The notes: generated by a model from the sequence alone, not told the origin. A stretch of 64,000 bases of DNA from Panacagrimonas sp052386745 (GCA_052386745.1 JBQTJW010000001.1:124001-188000), one strand, 5' to 3'; positions 47,905-58,402 are shown, numbered from the stretch's first letter. Numbers and translations: made by a program.

Positions 47905-48723
47905 TCAGAAGCTGAAGGTATAGCCGACGGTGCCGCCAAACTGGACGTCGGAATCGAAGCGCTCGCCTACATTGATCGCGCCCAGCACGAAGGTCAGCGG
48001 AATTCCGCGGAACGGTGCGGCAGACACGCCCAGGTTGGTGAAACGTCCCCCGTGGTCGGCGATCAACGAGAACTGGCGGGTGATGTAGAAGGCCAGCGAG
48101 CCAAACACATTGACTCCGTCATCGTCGAAATCCGAGGTAAAACCACCGTCGCCAACGCCGATCGTGGCGACCAGCGCATGCCGGCTGGATCCGGTGTTGA
48201 TCGAGAACACCTTGGTTGCGTTGGCATAGACACTGGAAATGTTCTGGTCTTCCGCATTCCCCCAGCGTCCGGTTCCGATGACGCCGACGGCAACTGCGGC
48301 GCCTCCAGGAAGATTGGTGTGGAGCTTGAACGAGAGTCCGCCGGATTCACCGAACTCGTCCGAGTCCTCGTTGCCGGTCAGGTCACTGGACCCGGTCAGC
48401 GAGCTGGTGATGACGGCGGTTTCAAGGCCGAAATAACGGTCCGCGTCGCCGAGCCCGAAAACAAGCGCGGCACTGCCATCGAACTGCTCGTCCTCGTCGA
48501 CCTGAATGCCGTTGAACTCGTCCGGCAGGGTCTGACCGTAAACGCCCACGCCGACGGCGCCCCAGTCGGCGCCAAAGGCAATGGGTGATCCGAACGACGC
48601 ACCCGCGTACGAATTGGGCGGGGACTGCGGAACAGCAATGACGGAGCTCTGCGCGTGGGCAGCGCCGGCTGCCACGGCTACTGCGTTCAAGGCAAATGTT
48701 GCCGCAACGACCTGATGCTTCAT
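47905..48723 (-). CDS. predicted outer-membrane beta-barrel protein
   Basis: A 272-residue exported protein: signal peptide about 1-24 (ending AGAAHAQ), then alternating strands with Gly/aromatic patterns (YAGASFGSPIAFGADWGAVGVGVYG, AALVFGLGDADRYFGLETAV, GGLSFKLHTNL, AVAVGVIGTGRWG, VNVFGSLAFYITRQFSLIADH) and a C-terminal Phe in GGTVGYTFSF, the usual BAM-recognition ending. Strand count suggests about 10-12, but this is by eye. No named family is recognised. It starts after GGGGAT and has a good sigma-70 promoter upstream; the small exported protein gene follows 29 bases later. Confidence 0.75.
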   Translation of the reverse strand: MKHQVVAATFALNAVAVAAGAAHAQSSVIAVPQSPPNSYAGASFGSPIAFGADWGAVGVGVYGQTLPDEFNGIQVDEDEQFDGSAALVFGLGDADRYFGLETAVITSSLTGSSDLTGNEDSDEFGESGGLSFKLHTNLPGGAAVAVGVIGTGRWGNAEDQNISSVYANATKVFSINTGSSRHALVATIGVGDGGFTSDFDDDGVNVFGSLAFYITRQFSLIADHGGRFTNLGVSAAPFRGIPLTFVLGAINVGERFDSDVQFGGTVGYTFSF

Positions 48724-48790
48724 AGCGTCTTATCCCCGCTGGATGAAAAAATGTTCTTGCGCTGCGCGCGGATCGCGCTGCATCAACGGC

Positions 48791-48819
48791 AATTTAAGTG
48801 AAGGGCGACTTGATGACAA
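48791..48819 (-). promoter_or_regulatory. sigma-70 type promoter for the beta-barrel cassette
   Basis: On the minus strand TTGTCA (48819-48814), a 17-base spacer and TAAATT (48796-48791) form a clean -35/-10 pair about 68 bases upstream of the barrel ATG. It lies in the gap after the DUF934 gene, so the cassette has its own promoter. Confidence 0.7.
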
Positions 48820-48902
48820 GCCTATCCCGTTTAAAGACTTATGGAGAAATTCTTGAACGCGAGTGCGGTGTCTCCCGCAGAGTTTACGGACAATCAGTGC
48901 GC

Positions 48903-49399
48903 TTACCGAACTAATCGCAGGTGGCGTACCTGAGGCAGGGGATCGATCGCCGGTTGGTACGCCAGGGAAAATTCCTTCAACGCGGCAAGGCATTCTTCAG
49001 GCACCTGACCAGCGCGCAGCAGGAAAGAATTGATGCCGCACCGAAGCATTCCCAAAAGCTGATCCCGAACGACCGCCGCCCCGGTGGCGCGCAAATCGCC
49101 TCGGTAGCCCAGGGCATCGCGCAGTTGTCGGGCCTGCGAGTATCCCCGGCCATCCCCGAACGAGGGAAACTCCAGGACGATCACCGGCGCACGCAGGATG
49201 CCCGCCGCGAGCGAGCCCACGTCAAGGGTATTTGGAATATGCACCCCGAGTTGGGGCATGCCGGGTTGATCGGGATTCGGGCACTCTTTTGTCCAGCGAG
49301 CCAAGGAGACGATGGCATCCTCTCCATCACTGAGGGATTCGTCGTCTGCAACCATCCGGTATGGATCGGCGACGAGCAAGCCGTCATGGATCAAGGCAC

Positions 49400-49403
<4 letters not shown>
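48903..49403 (-). CDS. DUF934 protein, sulfite-reduction associated
   Basis: A 166-residue member of DUF934, proteins encoded with sulfite reductase in many proteobacteria that lack CysJ. Family-like stretch: LGVHIPNTLDVGSLAAGILRAPVIVLEFPSFGDGRGYSQARQLRDALGYRGDLRATGAAVVRDQLLGMLRCGINSF. The start is in an ATGA overlap with the cysI stop, so it is co-translated. It may help electron delivery or assembly, but its biochemical role is not established. Confidence 0.88.
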
Positions 49404-51067
<1,664 letters not shown>

Positions 51068-51147
51068 CGGAATGCCTGCGGCGCCTGCAAAAATAATGGG
51101 CGCGCAGGCTAGCAGGTCCGCAGCGGATCGCTGTAGGCCAAAGACGG

Positions 51148-51178
51148 CATATCCAAATATTCAATTGGAATAAGTGAC
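51148..51178. promoter_or_regulatory. AT-rich inverted-repeat box upstream of cysI
   Basis: The 135-base gap between cysI and cysB holds an AT-rich block with the inverted repeat CCAAATATTCAATTGG plus TTATTCC on the coding (minus) strand. CysB sites are degenerate and AT-rich with TTATTCC-like halves, so this is a reasonable candidate CysB activation site; the match is by eye. Confidence 0.4.
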
Positions 51179-51202
51179 CAAGTGGCGCTCCCGCGCAGGC
51201 TC

Positions 51203-52183
51203 CTAGCGCTTCGGCAGCACGCTGACCAGTTCGCGAGAGCGCTGGCTTCGTGCGACCGGGTCCACGATCGAAGCCACTTCGTCGATGATTGATTGGCTCA
51301 GATGCGGGGCGAACGCGCTGATGAACTCGTACATGAATCCGCGCAGGAACATGCTGCGGCGGAAGCCGATATGCGTTGTGCTGGCTTCAAACAGATGGTC
51401 GGCTTTCAGGGCCACCAGGTCGGCATCGCCGTCCGGATCATAGGCAAGGTCGGCGACGATGCCGGCGCCAAGTCCGAGGCGCACGTAGGTCTTGATCACA
51501 TCGGCGTCGACTGCGGTCAGCACCACGTCGGGCCGCAAGCCGTGGGCAGCGAAGGCCTGATCGAGCTTGGAGCGTCCGGTGAACCCGAAGGTATAGGTGA
51601 TGAGTGGCTGCGCGGCGAGGTCCTGGAGCGTCAGGCTGGAGACCTGGGCCAGCGGATGGTCCGGCTTCACCAGCACGATCCGGTTCCAGTGATAGCAGGG
51701 CAGCATCACCAGGTCTTCGAACAACTCGAGCGCCTCGGTGGCAATGGCAAAGTCGGCCTGCCCATCGGAAGCGAGCTTGGCAATCTGCGGTGGCGAGCCC
51801 TGGTGCAGGTGCAGTTTCACGCCGGGAAAATGGCTACGGAACTTGCGGATGACCTCCGGGAGCGCGTAGCGGGCCTGCGTGTGCGTGGTGGCGATCGACA
51901 GGTCACCCCGGGCGGATTCCCGGAATTCGTCGGCGATGTTCTTGATGTTGTCTACTTCCAGCAGCAGCTTCTGGGTGTATTCCAGAATTCGCTGTCCTGC
52001 CGGCGTGATCTCGGACAAGTGCTTGCCATTGCGCACAAAAACGCTCACCCCCAATTCGTCTTCGAGCATGCGGATCTGCTTGCTGACGCCAGGCTGGGAG
52101 GTGAACAGGGCCTCGGCGGCAGCGGTGACGTTCAGTCCGCGGCGTGCGACTTCCTGGATGTAATGCAGCTGCCGAATCTTCAT
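51203..52183 (-). CDS. cysB: LysR-type cysteine regulator CysB
   Basis: A 326-residue LysR regulator of sulfur assimilation. N-terminal helix-turn-helix MKIRQLHYIQEVARRGLNVTAAAEALFTSQPGVSKQIRMLEDELG is the CysB/Cbl signature, followed by ATTHTQARYALPEVIRKFRSHFPGVKLHLHQGSPPQIAKLASDGQADFAIATEAL, which contains the inducer (N-acetylserine) and sulfate/thiosulfate-binding segments. It is upstream of cysI on the same strand and divergent from the TauE-like permease. GGAAGG serves as SD. Confidence 0.94.
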   Translation of the reverse strand: MKIRQLHYIQEVARRGLNVTAAAEALFTSQPGVSKQIRMLEDELGVSVFVRNGKHLSEITPAGQRILEYTQKLLLEVDNIKNIADEFRESARGDLSIATTHTQARYALPEVIRKFRSHFPGVKLHLHQGSPPQIAKLASDGQADFAIATEALELFEDLVMLPCYHWNRIVLVKPDHPLAQVSSLTLQDLAAQPLITYTFGFTGRSKLDQAFAAHGLRPDVVLTAVDADVIKTYVRLGLGAGIVADLAYDPDGDADLVALKADHLFEASTTHIGFRRSMFLRGFMYEFISAFAPHLSQSIIDEVASIVDPVARSQRSRELVSVLPKR

Positions 52184-52398
52184 GGGCGACCTTCCAATGC
52201 GATGACCATATGCAAATTATGATCGATAAAAAGTCTTTTAAATAACACTATGCATAGACCGATTCAGCGCGCCCCACGGGATGCCGTCGCCCATATGCCG
52301 AAAATGGACTAAGGCTAGATCGACTTGGTTCTTGGTGGCGATAGCCACCCTTGTTACCGTCGCGCGCTCCCAGAGACCGGCGTCGACGCATCACATCC

Positions 52399-53211
52399 AT
52401 GGAAGGGTTCGGATTTTCGCTTGCGGGTCTTGTTGTCGGGACGGCTGTCGGCGCCACCGGCGTGGGAGGTGGCTCCCTGATGACGCCGATCCTGATCCTG
52501 TTCTATGGCATCTCCCCGGCGGTCGCGGTCGGCACCGACCTGCTCTACGCGTCCATCAGCAAGAGCTTCGGCGTGGCCATTCACGGTCGACGCGGAACCG
52601 TCGATTGGCAGATCGTGGTCTGGCTGGGGCTTGGCAGCGTGCCGGCATCCTTCGCCGCGCTGGCGTTCCTCAAGCAGCAGGAATCCGTTGCGGCGCTCGA
52701 TCACCTCATCAAGATCACGCTGGCCGGCGCCATCATCGTGACCGCCACTTTTACTCTGCTGCAGGACCGGCTCCTGAAACTGGTGACGCCGTCCGTCCCC
52801 GCGGGCACGACGGCAACCGAGCCCGGGTTCGTGGAACGGCACCAGCGCCTGCTGACCGTGATCTGCGGTGCGCTGATCGGTGCGCTCGTCACCATCTCCT
52901 CGGTCGGTGCTGGCGTGATCGGCATGATGCTGCTGCTGCTGCTGTATCCCGGTCACGCCCCGATCCGGCTCGTGGGAAGTGACCTTGCCCACGCTGTGCT
53001 CATCACGGCCATTGCAGGTCTGGGCCACGCGGGGCTGGGCACCGTGAACGTGTCGATGCTTGGCTATCTGCTGGTGGGCGCCATTCCGGGGATCTGGCTG
53101 GGGACGCGCGTCGCGTTTCGCCTGGACGACAAGGCCCTGAAGCGTGTCATTTCCGGCTTTCTGGTGTTCATCGGCTGCACGATGGTCGCAAAATCCATGG
53201 CCATGATCTGA
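52399..53211 (+). CDS. TauE/SafE family sulfite/organosulfonate permease
   Basis: A 270-residue membrane protein with about seven or eight hydrophobic segments. TauE/SafE hallmarks: GLVVGTAVGATGVGGGSLMTPILILFYGISPAVAVGTDLLYASISKSFG and the symmetrical second half LIGALVTISSVGAGVIGMMLLLLLYPGHAPIRLVGSDLAHAVLITAIAGLGH. The ATG at 52399 starts right at the first helix; a TTG at 52351 is possible. It is divergent from cysB across an AT-rich 215-base region, fitting sulfite/sulfate movement under CysB control, but direction and substrate are inferred. Confidence 0.88.
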   Translation: MEGFGFSLAGLVVGTAVGATGVGGGSLMTPILILFYGISPAVAVGTDLLYASISKSFGVAIHGRRGTVDWQIVVWLGLGSVPASFAALAFLKQQESVAALDHLIKITLAGAIIVTATFTLLQDRLLKLVTPSVPAGTTATEPGFVERHQRLLTVICGALIGALVTISSVGAGVIGMMLLLLLYPGHAPIRLVGSDLAHAVLITAIAGLGHAGLGTVNVSMLGYLLVGAIPGIWLGTRVAFRLDDKALKRVISGFLVFIGCTMVAKSMAMI

Positions 53212-53349
53212 ATCCGGGGCCGGACCGCCTGCCGCAGGCTGTCGGGCAGCGCCGCCGCAGCCGGGCTGTTTGCGACCGGATCCCCGGCCTGTCCCGACCC
53301 CTGTGGCATAATCCGCGGCCATTTTTTGACCGAACCCGCAAGAGTCCCG

Positions 53350-53688
53350 ATGAGCCTGCTCGATCTTTTTGTCAGCCCGGCCTACGCCCAGGCGGCCGGT
53401 GCCACCCCCAACCCGGTGGTCCAGTTCGCCCCGCTGCTGGTGCTGGTGGTGATCTTCTACTTCATGCTGATCCGCCCGCAGATGAAGCGGAACAAGGAGT
53501 TGCGGCAGATGCTCGGCAGCCTGGCCAAGGGTGACGAGGCCGTGACCAGCGGCGGCATCGCCGGCAAGATCGCCAGCATCGGCGAGAGCCAGTACGTCGC
53601 GCTCGAAGTGGCCGATGGCGTCGTCATCAAGGTGCAGAAGTCGGCGATTTCCGCGGTACTGCCCAAAGGCACGCTCAAGTCTCTCTGA
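53350..53688 (+). CDS. yajC: Sec translocon accessory subunit YajC
   Basis: A 112-residue single-span protein: a short N-terminus with AQAAG, the membrane helix FAPLLVLVVIFYFMLIRPQMKR, and the conserved soluble part LAKGDEAVTSGGIAGKIASIGE. It precedes secD by 86 bases. Usually tgt and queA lie upstream; here a TauE-type permease does. A CATAAT (53307-53312) in the leader is a possible -10. Confidence 0.95.
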   Translation: MSLLDLFVSPAYAQAAGATPNPVVQFAPLLVLVVIFYFMLIRPQMKRNKELRQMLGSLAKGDEAVTSGGIAGKIASIGESQYVALEVADGVVIKVQKSAISAVLPKGTLKSL

Positions 53689-53774
53689 CCCGCAGCAAGG
53701 GCATCGCCCTGACCTGCGCGATCCCGAGTCGGGGCTGAAGGCCCCGTCCCACCGGCGAAACGCTCGAACGACCC

Positions 53775-55631
53775 ATGCGTCCCTACGCCACCTGGAAATA
53801 CGTCCTCCTGCTGCTCACGCTGCTGCTGAGCGGCCTGTACGCAGCGCCCAACCTGTTCGGCGAGCAGCCCGCGGTGCAGGTGCAGACCGAGTCCGGCGAC
53901 CCACTGCCGGCCGATTTCGGCAGCCAGGTGAACGCCGCCCTGTCAACCGCCGGCATCGGCTCGGAATCGGGACGTCTTGAGGACGGCCGCTGGGTGGTGC
54001 GCTTCAAGTCCGAGGACGAACAGCTTCGCGCCAACGACCTGCTGCGCCAGACGCTGGGCAACCGCTTTGTGGTGGCGCTGAACCTGGCCCCGCGCACGCC
54101 CGCCTGGCTGCGCAGCCTGGGCGCAAGGCCCATGGCGCTGGGCCTGGACCTGCGCGGCGGCGTGCACTTCCTGCTGGAAGTGGACGTGGACGAGGTGCGC
54201 AAGAAGGCCATCGAAAATTACGTGAGCGAGATCCCGGCGCTGCTGCGCAAGGAAAACCTGCGCTACACCGGGCGGCGCCAGGACAAGGGCGACGTGGTGA
54301 TCGAGTTCGCCGACGCCGACAAGCTGGCCGCGGCGCGCGCGCTCATCGCCAAGGAGTATCGCGAACTCGAATCGGTGGTGGACCCGACCGCGCCGCTGGT
54401 CCTGCGCGCGCACATCACCGAGGCCGAGGCCAAGCGCATCCAGGATTTCGCGGTGCAGCAGAACCTCATCACCCTGCGCAACCGCGTCAACCAGCTGGGC
54501 GTGGCCGAGCCGGTGGTGCAGAAGCAGGGCGCCAACCGCATCGTGGTGCAGCTCCCCGGCGTGCAGGACACCACGCGGGTGAAGGATCTGCTGGGCGCCA
54601 CCGCCACGCTGGAATACCGCGCGGTGGCCGAGGACGACGCCAATCTCGCCGCCAGCTCCGGCGTCGCCCCGGCCGGCACCGAGCTGTACTACACCCGCGC
54701 CGGCCGGCGCCCGGTGCTGCTGAAGAAAGAGATCATCGCGGCCGGCTCGCAGCTGGTGGACGCGCAGCCGACGATGGACGAGAACCACGAACCGGCGGTG
54801 TCCGTGACCCTGGACGGCACCGGCGCGGCCAAGATGTTCGAGTTCACCAGCCACAACGTCGGCAAGCCCATGGCGGTGCTCTTCCGCGAGCGCCAGGTGA
54901 CCACCACCTACGACGCGCAGAACAAGCCGGTGCGCGAGCACCGCGACATCCAGGAAGTGATTTCCATCGCCAGCATCCGCGGCGTGTTCGGCAAGCGTTT
55001 CCAGACCACCGGGCTGGAGAGCAAGGAGGCCCACGACCTGGCGCTGCTGCTCAAGGCCGGCGCGCTGGCGGCGCCGGTGGACATCGTCGAGGAGCGCACC
55101 GTTGGCCCCAGCCTGGGCGCGGACAACATCAAGCGCGGCTTCCAGGCGGCGCTGCTTGGCCTGACCCTGGTCGCGGTGTTCATGGTGTTCTACTACCGCG
55201 TGTTCGGCGTGTTCGCGATTGCGGCGCTGGCGCTCAACCTGCTGATCCTGGTGGCCGGGCTGTCGATCCTGCAGGCCACGCTGAGCATGCCCGGCATCGC
55301 CGGCATCGTGCTGACCATGGGCATCGCGGTGGACGCCAACGTGCTGATCTACGAGCGCATCCGCGAGGAACTGCGCGCCGGCATGAAGCCGCACGCGGCC
55401 ATCGAGGCCGGCTACGACCGCGCCTTCCTGACCATTGCCGATGCCAACGTCACCACGCTGGTCGCCACCATCGTGCTGTTCGCCATGGGCGCCGGACCGG
55501 TGAAGGGCTTCGCGGTGACGCTGACCCTGGGCATCCTGGCCTCGCAGTTCACCGCCATCGTCGGCTCGCGCGCGCTGGCGCACCTGGTGTTTGCGCGGCG
55601 TGCGCGCATGACCGACCTGCCGATCTGGTGA
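53775..55631 (+). CDS. secD: protein translocase subunit SecD
   Basis: Proton-motive-force-driven accessory to SecYEG. 618 residues: first membrane helix (YVLLLLTLLLSGLYAAPNLFGEQPAVQV), P1 head and base domains including GLDLRGGVHFLLEVD and NRVNQLGVAEPVVQKQGANRIVVQLPGVQD, and the five C-terminal helices with GLTLVAVFMVFYYRVFGVFAIAAL and the D/R-containing GIAVDANVLIYERIREEL motif. 10 bases separate it from secF. Confidence 0.97.
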   Translation: MRPYATWKYVLLLLTLLLSGLYAAPNLFGEQPAVQVQTESGDPLPADFGSQVNAALSTAGIGSESGRLEDGRWVVRFKSEDEQLRANDLLRQTLGNRFVVALNLAPRTPAWLRSLGARPMALGLDLRGGVHFLLEVDVDEVRKKAIENYVSEIPALLRKENLRYTGRRQDKGDVVIEFADADKLAAARALIAKEYRELESVVDPTAPLVLRAHITEAEAKRIQDFAVQQNLITLRNRVNQLGVAEPVVQKQGANRIVVQLPGVQDTTRVKDLLGATATLEYRAVAEDDANLAASSGVAPAGTELYYTRAGRRPVLLKKEIIAAGSQLVDAQPTMDENHEPAVSVTLDGTGAAKMFEFTSHNVGKPMAVLFRERQVTTTYDAQNKPVREHRDIQEVISIASIRGVFGKRFQTTGLESKEAHDLALLLKAGALAAPVDIVEERTVGPSLGADNIKRGFQAALLGLTLVAVFMVFYYRVFGVFAIAALALNLLILVAGLSILQATLSMPGIAGIVLTMGIAVDANVLIYERIREELRAGMKPHAAIEAGYDRAFLTIADANVTTLVATIVLFAMGAGPVKGFAVTLTLGILASQFTAIVGSRALAHLVFARRARMTDLPIW

Positions 55632-55641
55632 GAGTGTTCCG

Positions 55642-56568
55642 ATGAGATTCTTCGCGCAGGTTCCCAAGTTCGACTTCATGGCGCAGCGCCGCACGGGCCT
55701 GATCGTGTCGTCGGTGCTGACGATCGCGACCGTGCTGCTGCTGGTCTTTCGCGGCCTCAACTTCGGTATCGATTTCACCGGCGGCGTGCTGGTGGAAGTG
55801 CACTACCCGCAGACGGTGGAGCTGGACAAGGTGCGCGAGGCCCTGGGTCACGGCGGCTACGAGCGCGCGGTGGTGCAGTACTTCGGCACCAGCCAGGACG
55901 TGCTGATCCGCCTGCCGCCGGCCAGGGAGACCAGCCAGGCCAACGTGAGCACGGCCATTCTCAAGGCCCTGGGTTCGGAGGCGGCGAACATCGACCTGCG
56001 CCGCATCGAGTTCGTGGGTCCGCAGGTGGGCCAGGAGCTGACCGAGAAGGGCGGGCTGGCGATGTTGTTCGCCTTCCTGGGCATCATGGCCTACATCGCC
56101 TTCCGCTTTGAGTGGAAGTTCTCGGTGGGGTGCGTCGCCGCCCTGGTGCACGACGTGATGATGACGCTGGGGTTCCTGTCGCTGTTCCAGGTGGAATTCG
56201 ACCTCACCACGCTGGGCGGCATCCTGGCGCTGATCGGCTATTCGAACAACGAGACCGTGGTCATCTACGACCGCGTGCGCGAGAACCTGATCAACCAGCG
56301 CCGCTCGACCATCTTCGAGGTGGCGAACCTGTCCATCAACCAGACGCTGCTGCGCTCCATCATCACGCACCTGACCACGCTGCTGGTGCTGTCGGCCCTG
56401 TTTTTCCTGGGCGGATCGAGCGTGCACAGTTTTGCCGTGGCGCTGATGGTGGGCGTGGTGGTGGCCACGTATTCGTCGATCTACATCTCCACCGGCATCG
56501 CCATCCTGCTCGGCATCACGCGCGAAGACCTGCTGCCGACCAGGACCGAGCTGGACGAGAGTCCGTAA
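55642..56568 (+). CDS. secF: protein translocase subunit SecF
   Basis: Partner of SecD. 308 residues: FRGLNFGIDFTGGVLVEVHYPQ after the first helix, FVGPQVGQELTEKGGLAMLFAFLGIMAYIAFRFEWKFSVGCVAALVHDVMMTLG, and the motif GYSNNETVVIYDRVREN equivalent to SecD GIAVDANV. The usual secD-secF order is kept. The 3' end is 15 bases from the convergent pldA stop. Confidence 0.97.
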   Translation: MRFFAQVPKFDFMAQRRTGLIVSSVLTIATVLLLVFRGLNFGIDFTGGVLVEVHYPQTVELDKVREALGHGGYERAVVQYFGTSQDVLIRLPPARETSQANVSTAILKALGSEAANIDLRRIEFVGPQVGQELTEKGGLAMLFAFLGIMAYIAFRFEWKFSVGCVAALVHDVMMTLGFLSLFQVEFDLTTLGGILALIGYSNNETVVIYDRVRENLINQRRSTIFEVANLSINQTLLRSIITHLTTLLVLSALFFLGGSSVHSFAVALMVGVVVATYSSIYISTGIAILLGITREDLLPTRTELDESP

Positions 56569-56583
56569 GCCCCACCGACGCGT

Positions 56584-57540
56584 TCAGCGCGCCAGCGAAA
56601 AGCCGATGCCGATCCGGGTGACGGAGTTGTTGTAGTCGGTCAGGCTCTCGCCGTAGCCCTGCCAGAGGTAGGCCTGCCAGAACAGGTCGCCGTCACCAAT
56701 GCGCCAGCTGTAATCGATCTGCAGTGCGCCTTTGCCCGTGGACTGGTTGCCGCGCAGCATCAGGTGCATGCGCCGGTCCAGGTTGAAACGGCGGTAGAAG
56801 TGCAGCTCGCCGTACCCCAGAAACCGTTCGATGTCGGGGTTGTCGTCGCCGTCGGCGTCATCCTCGTCCTTCTTTTCGTTTTCAGGCAGCCGGTACCAGA
56901 GCTTGACCTGGAGCGCCGTACCGCGACGCTCGAAGAACGGCGCAAGGTAGAGCCGGTCCCAGGAACGCGACTGCGGAATGTCTTGGCCGTTGGATTCGTG
57001 CTCGTAACCGCCGTCGAGTCCCCAGATCACCTCGCCAGGCACCTGGTCGCGGGGTGTCCAGCGATAGAAGATTTCCGGGTTGTAGACCGTCTCGCGAAAC
57101 GGGCGTGACCGGTCGGAGTCATACAGGGCCCAGTACGAGCGCTGCGAATAGCTGACGTACAGCGGTGGCCCGAGCGGCCGGACCTTGGCACTGACGCCGA
57201 ACAGCACTTCGGTCGCCTGCGATTCGTAATCCCGGGAGTAAGTGTACGGCAGGATGAAGATGGGCTTGTGCCAGTCCACGTCGCAGGGTGTTCCGAAAAC
57301 CGGCGGTGGCGGCTGATCGCTGGAGGCGAAGTGCCTGAGCCAGCCGCGCGAACGATCCGCCCGGTCGGCCAGGTTGTGGCATCGCAGCAGGCGATTCCAG
57401 AGCGAGGACGTTTCTTTCTCCGGCGTCCTGGCCAGCGTCGTCTCCTCTTTCAAACCCCAGGCCGGCTGCGGATCGTCCGCCTGCGCAGGAGCGGCAATCG
57501 CCAGGAGCCCGATCGCCAGGCCCGACACGAGACGGATCAT
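56584..57540 (-). CDS. pldA: outer-membrane phospholipase A1 (OMPLA/PldA)
   Basis: A 318-residue 12-strand barrel phospholipase that hydrolyses misplaced outer-leaflet phospholipid when dimerised with calcium. Signal peptide about 1-21; family blocks: HKPIFILPYTYS, VSAKVRPL, the active-site segment YEHESNGQ with His181 and Ser183, SRSWDRLYLAP, NPDIERFLGYGELHF and YLWQGYGESLTDYNNSVTRIGIGFSLAR. The third catalytic residue (Asn156 in E. coli, 14 after the His) is Asp195 here. An acidic Asp/Glu-rich insert (KKDEDDADGDDNPD) precedes the NPDI strand. Its start is one base after the abiEi-like stop, with a weak SD. Confidence 0.92.
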   Translation of the reverse strand: MIRLVSGLAIGLLAIAAPAQADDPQPAWGLKEETTLARTPEKETSSLWNRLLRCHNLADRADRSRGWLRHFASSDQPPPPVFGTPCDVDWHKPIFILPYTYSRDYESQATEVLFGVSAKVRPLGPPLYVSYSQRSYWALYDSDRSRPFRETVYNPEIFYRWTPRDQVPGEVIWGLDGGYEHESNGQDIPQSRSWDRLYLAPFFERRGTALQVKLWYRLPENEKKDEDDADGDDNPDIERFLGYGELHFYRRFNLDRRMHLMLRGNQSTGKGALQIDYSWRIGDGDLFWQAYLWQGYGESLTDYNNSVTRIGIGFSLAR

Positions 57541-57541
57541 G

Positions 57542-58165
57542 TCAACTCAGAGCGTCAAGGTAGGGCTTGATGACGCGTTCGACGCGACACATCCGGGCGA
57601 AATGCTGCAATTGCTCCCGCTTGACCCGCCGGCTGCCGAGGGCGGCGCGCAGCGCATCCACGGCAACGTGCGGGCCGATCTTGTTGCGGAACTTGAACAG
57701 GTCGGCGAGCGTTTTTTCCAGCGAATACACCCGTACCCGCACGCCCTCGATCCGGTGTGTCGCAATGCCCTCGGCGAACGCCTGGCCACCCAGGCGCGCG
57801 ATGCGCAGCACCGGGTAGTCGAGGCGCGGACGCGCTGCCCGGCGCTCGATCGCCACGTCAACGCTGCCGTGCGGGGCGGCGCCGAGCCCGTGGAACGCCA
57901 GCGCCGAGCGCAGGCAGATCACGCCATTGGGCACGGCTCTGCCCACGACGGCCAGTGCCAGGCTGGCGTTGACCTGCTTCTGGGGAAGCACGTAGCTGCC
58001 GCGGCTGATCTTCTTGATGACGCCCTTGTCGCAGGCGCGGCGCAGGTATTCCGCCTGGATGCCCTTGAGCGCAAGATCCTTCGGCCGCAGCACGCCGAGC
58101 TCGGCTGCCAGCTCGGCGATGAGTTGGGACTTGCTGGGCTCGTCGTTGACGTTGTGCAAGAGCAT
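57542..58165 (-). CDS. AbiEi-like antitoxin/transcriptional regulator, orphan
   Basis: A 207-residue protein resembling type IV antitoxin AbiEi/DUF6088 regulators. An N-terminal winged helix (LGVLRPKDLALKGIQAEYLRRACDKGVIKKISRGSYVLP) is followed by the AbiEi-like alpha/beta part NGVICLRSALAFHGLG, VDVAIERRA and the conserved VRVYSLEKTLADLFKFRNKIGPHVAVDALR. The canonical AbiEii nucleotidyltransferase partner is not adjacent; pldA follows after one base, and nothing toxin-like lies upstream. An AT-rich leader with direct ACGTTAG repeats precedes it and may be its operator. Confidence 0.8.
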   Translation of the reverse strand: MLLHNVNDEPSKSQLIAELAAELGVLRPKDLALKGIQAEYLRRACDKGVIKKISRGSYVLPQKQVNASLALAVVGRAVPNGVICLRSALAFHGLGAAPHGSVDVAIERRAARPRLDYPVLRIARLGGQAFAEGIATHRIEGVRVRVYSLEKTLADLFKFRNKIGPHVAVDALRAALGSRRVKREQLQHFARMCRVERVIKPYLDALS

Positions 58166-58199
58166 GTAGTTACACCTGGAAGTGCAAAGACTTCAGCAC

Positions 58200-58262
58200 A
58201 CGTTAGAAAACATTGCAAGAAGATCGTATAACCGCATAAAGATAAAACAATTAAAACGTTAG
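58200..58262. promoter_or_regulatory. AT-rich control region with direct repeats upstream of abiEi-like gene
   Basis: ACGTTAG occurs at 58200-58206 and 58256-58262, each bordered by A-rich or T-rich runs (AAAAC), and a TTATAC-like -10 candidate for the minus strand lies between them near 58226-58233. The composition is far more AT-rich than the surroundings. AbiEi-type proteins autoregulate by binding repeats in their promoter, so this is a candidate operator. Confidence 0.4.
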
Positions 58263-58402
58263 GATTGCGTCGGGCTGGAAGGATCGTCGAGCGTGGAGAG
58301 CAAGCCGGGCGACACGCGGTCGGCGTTTCCGATAGCGTGGCGCGAAGCTTGTTCGCGCTGCGTCGACGCGGACCAGGCGCTGCTAACTACGGGAGGCGAG
58401 GC

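Noticed and set aside
58265..58402. N-terminal extension of the Kef antiporter to 58265
   Set aside because: Residues are Arg-rich and unlike the family; GGGAGG precedes the ATG at 58403, which starts directly before the first membrane helix.
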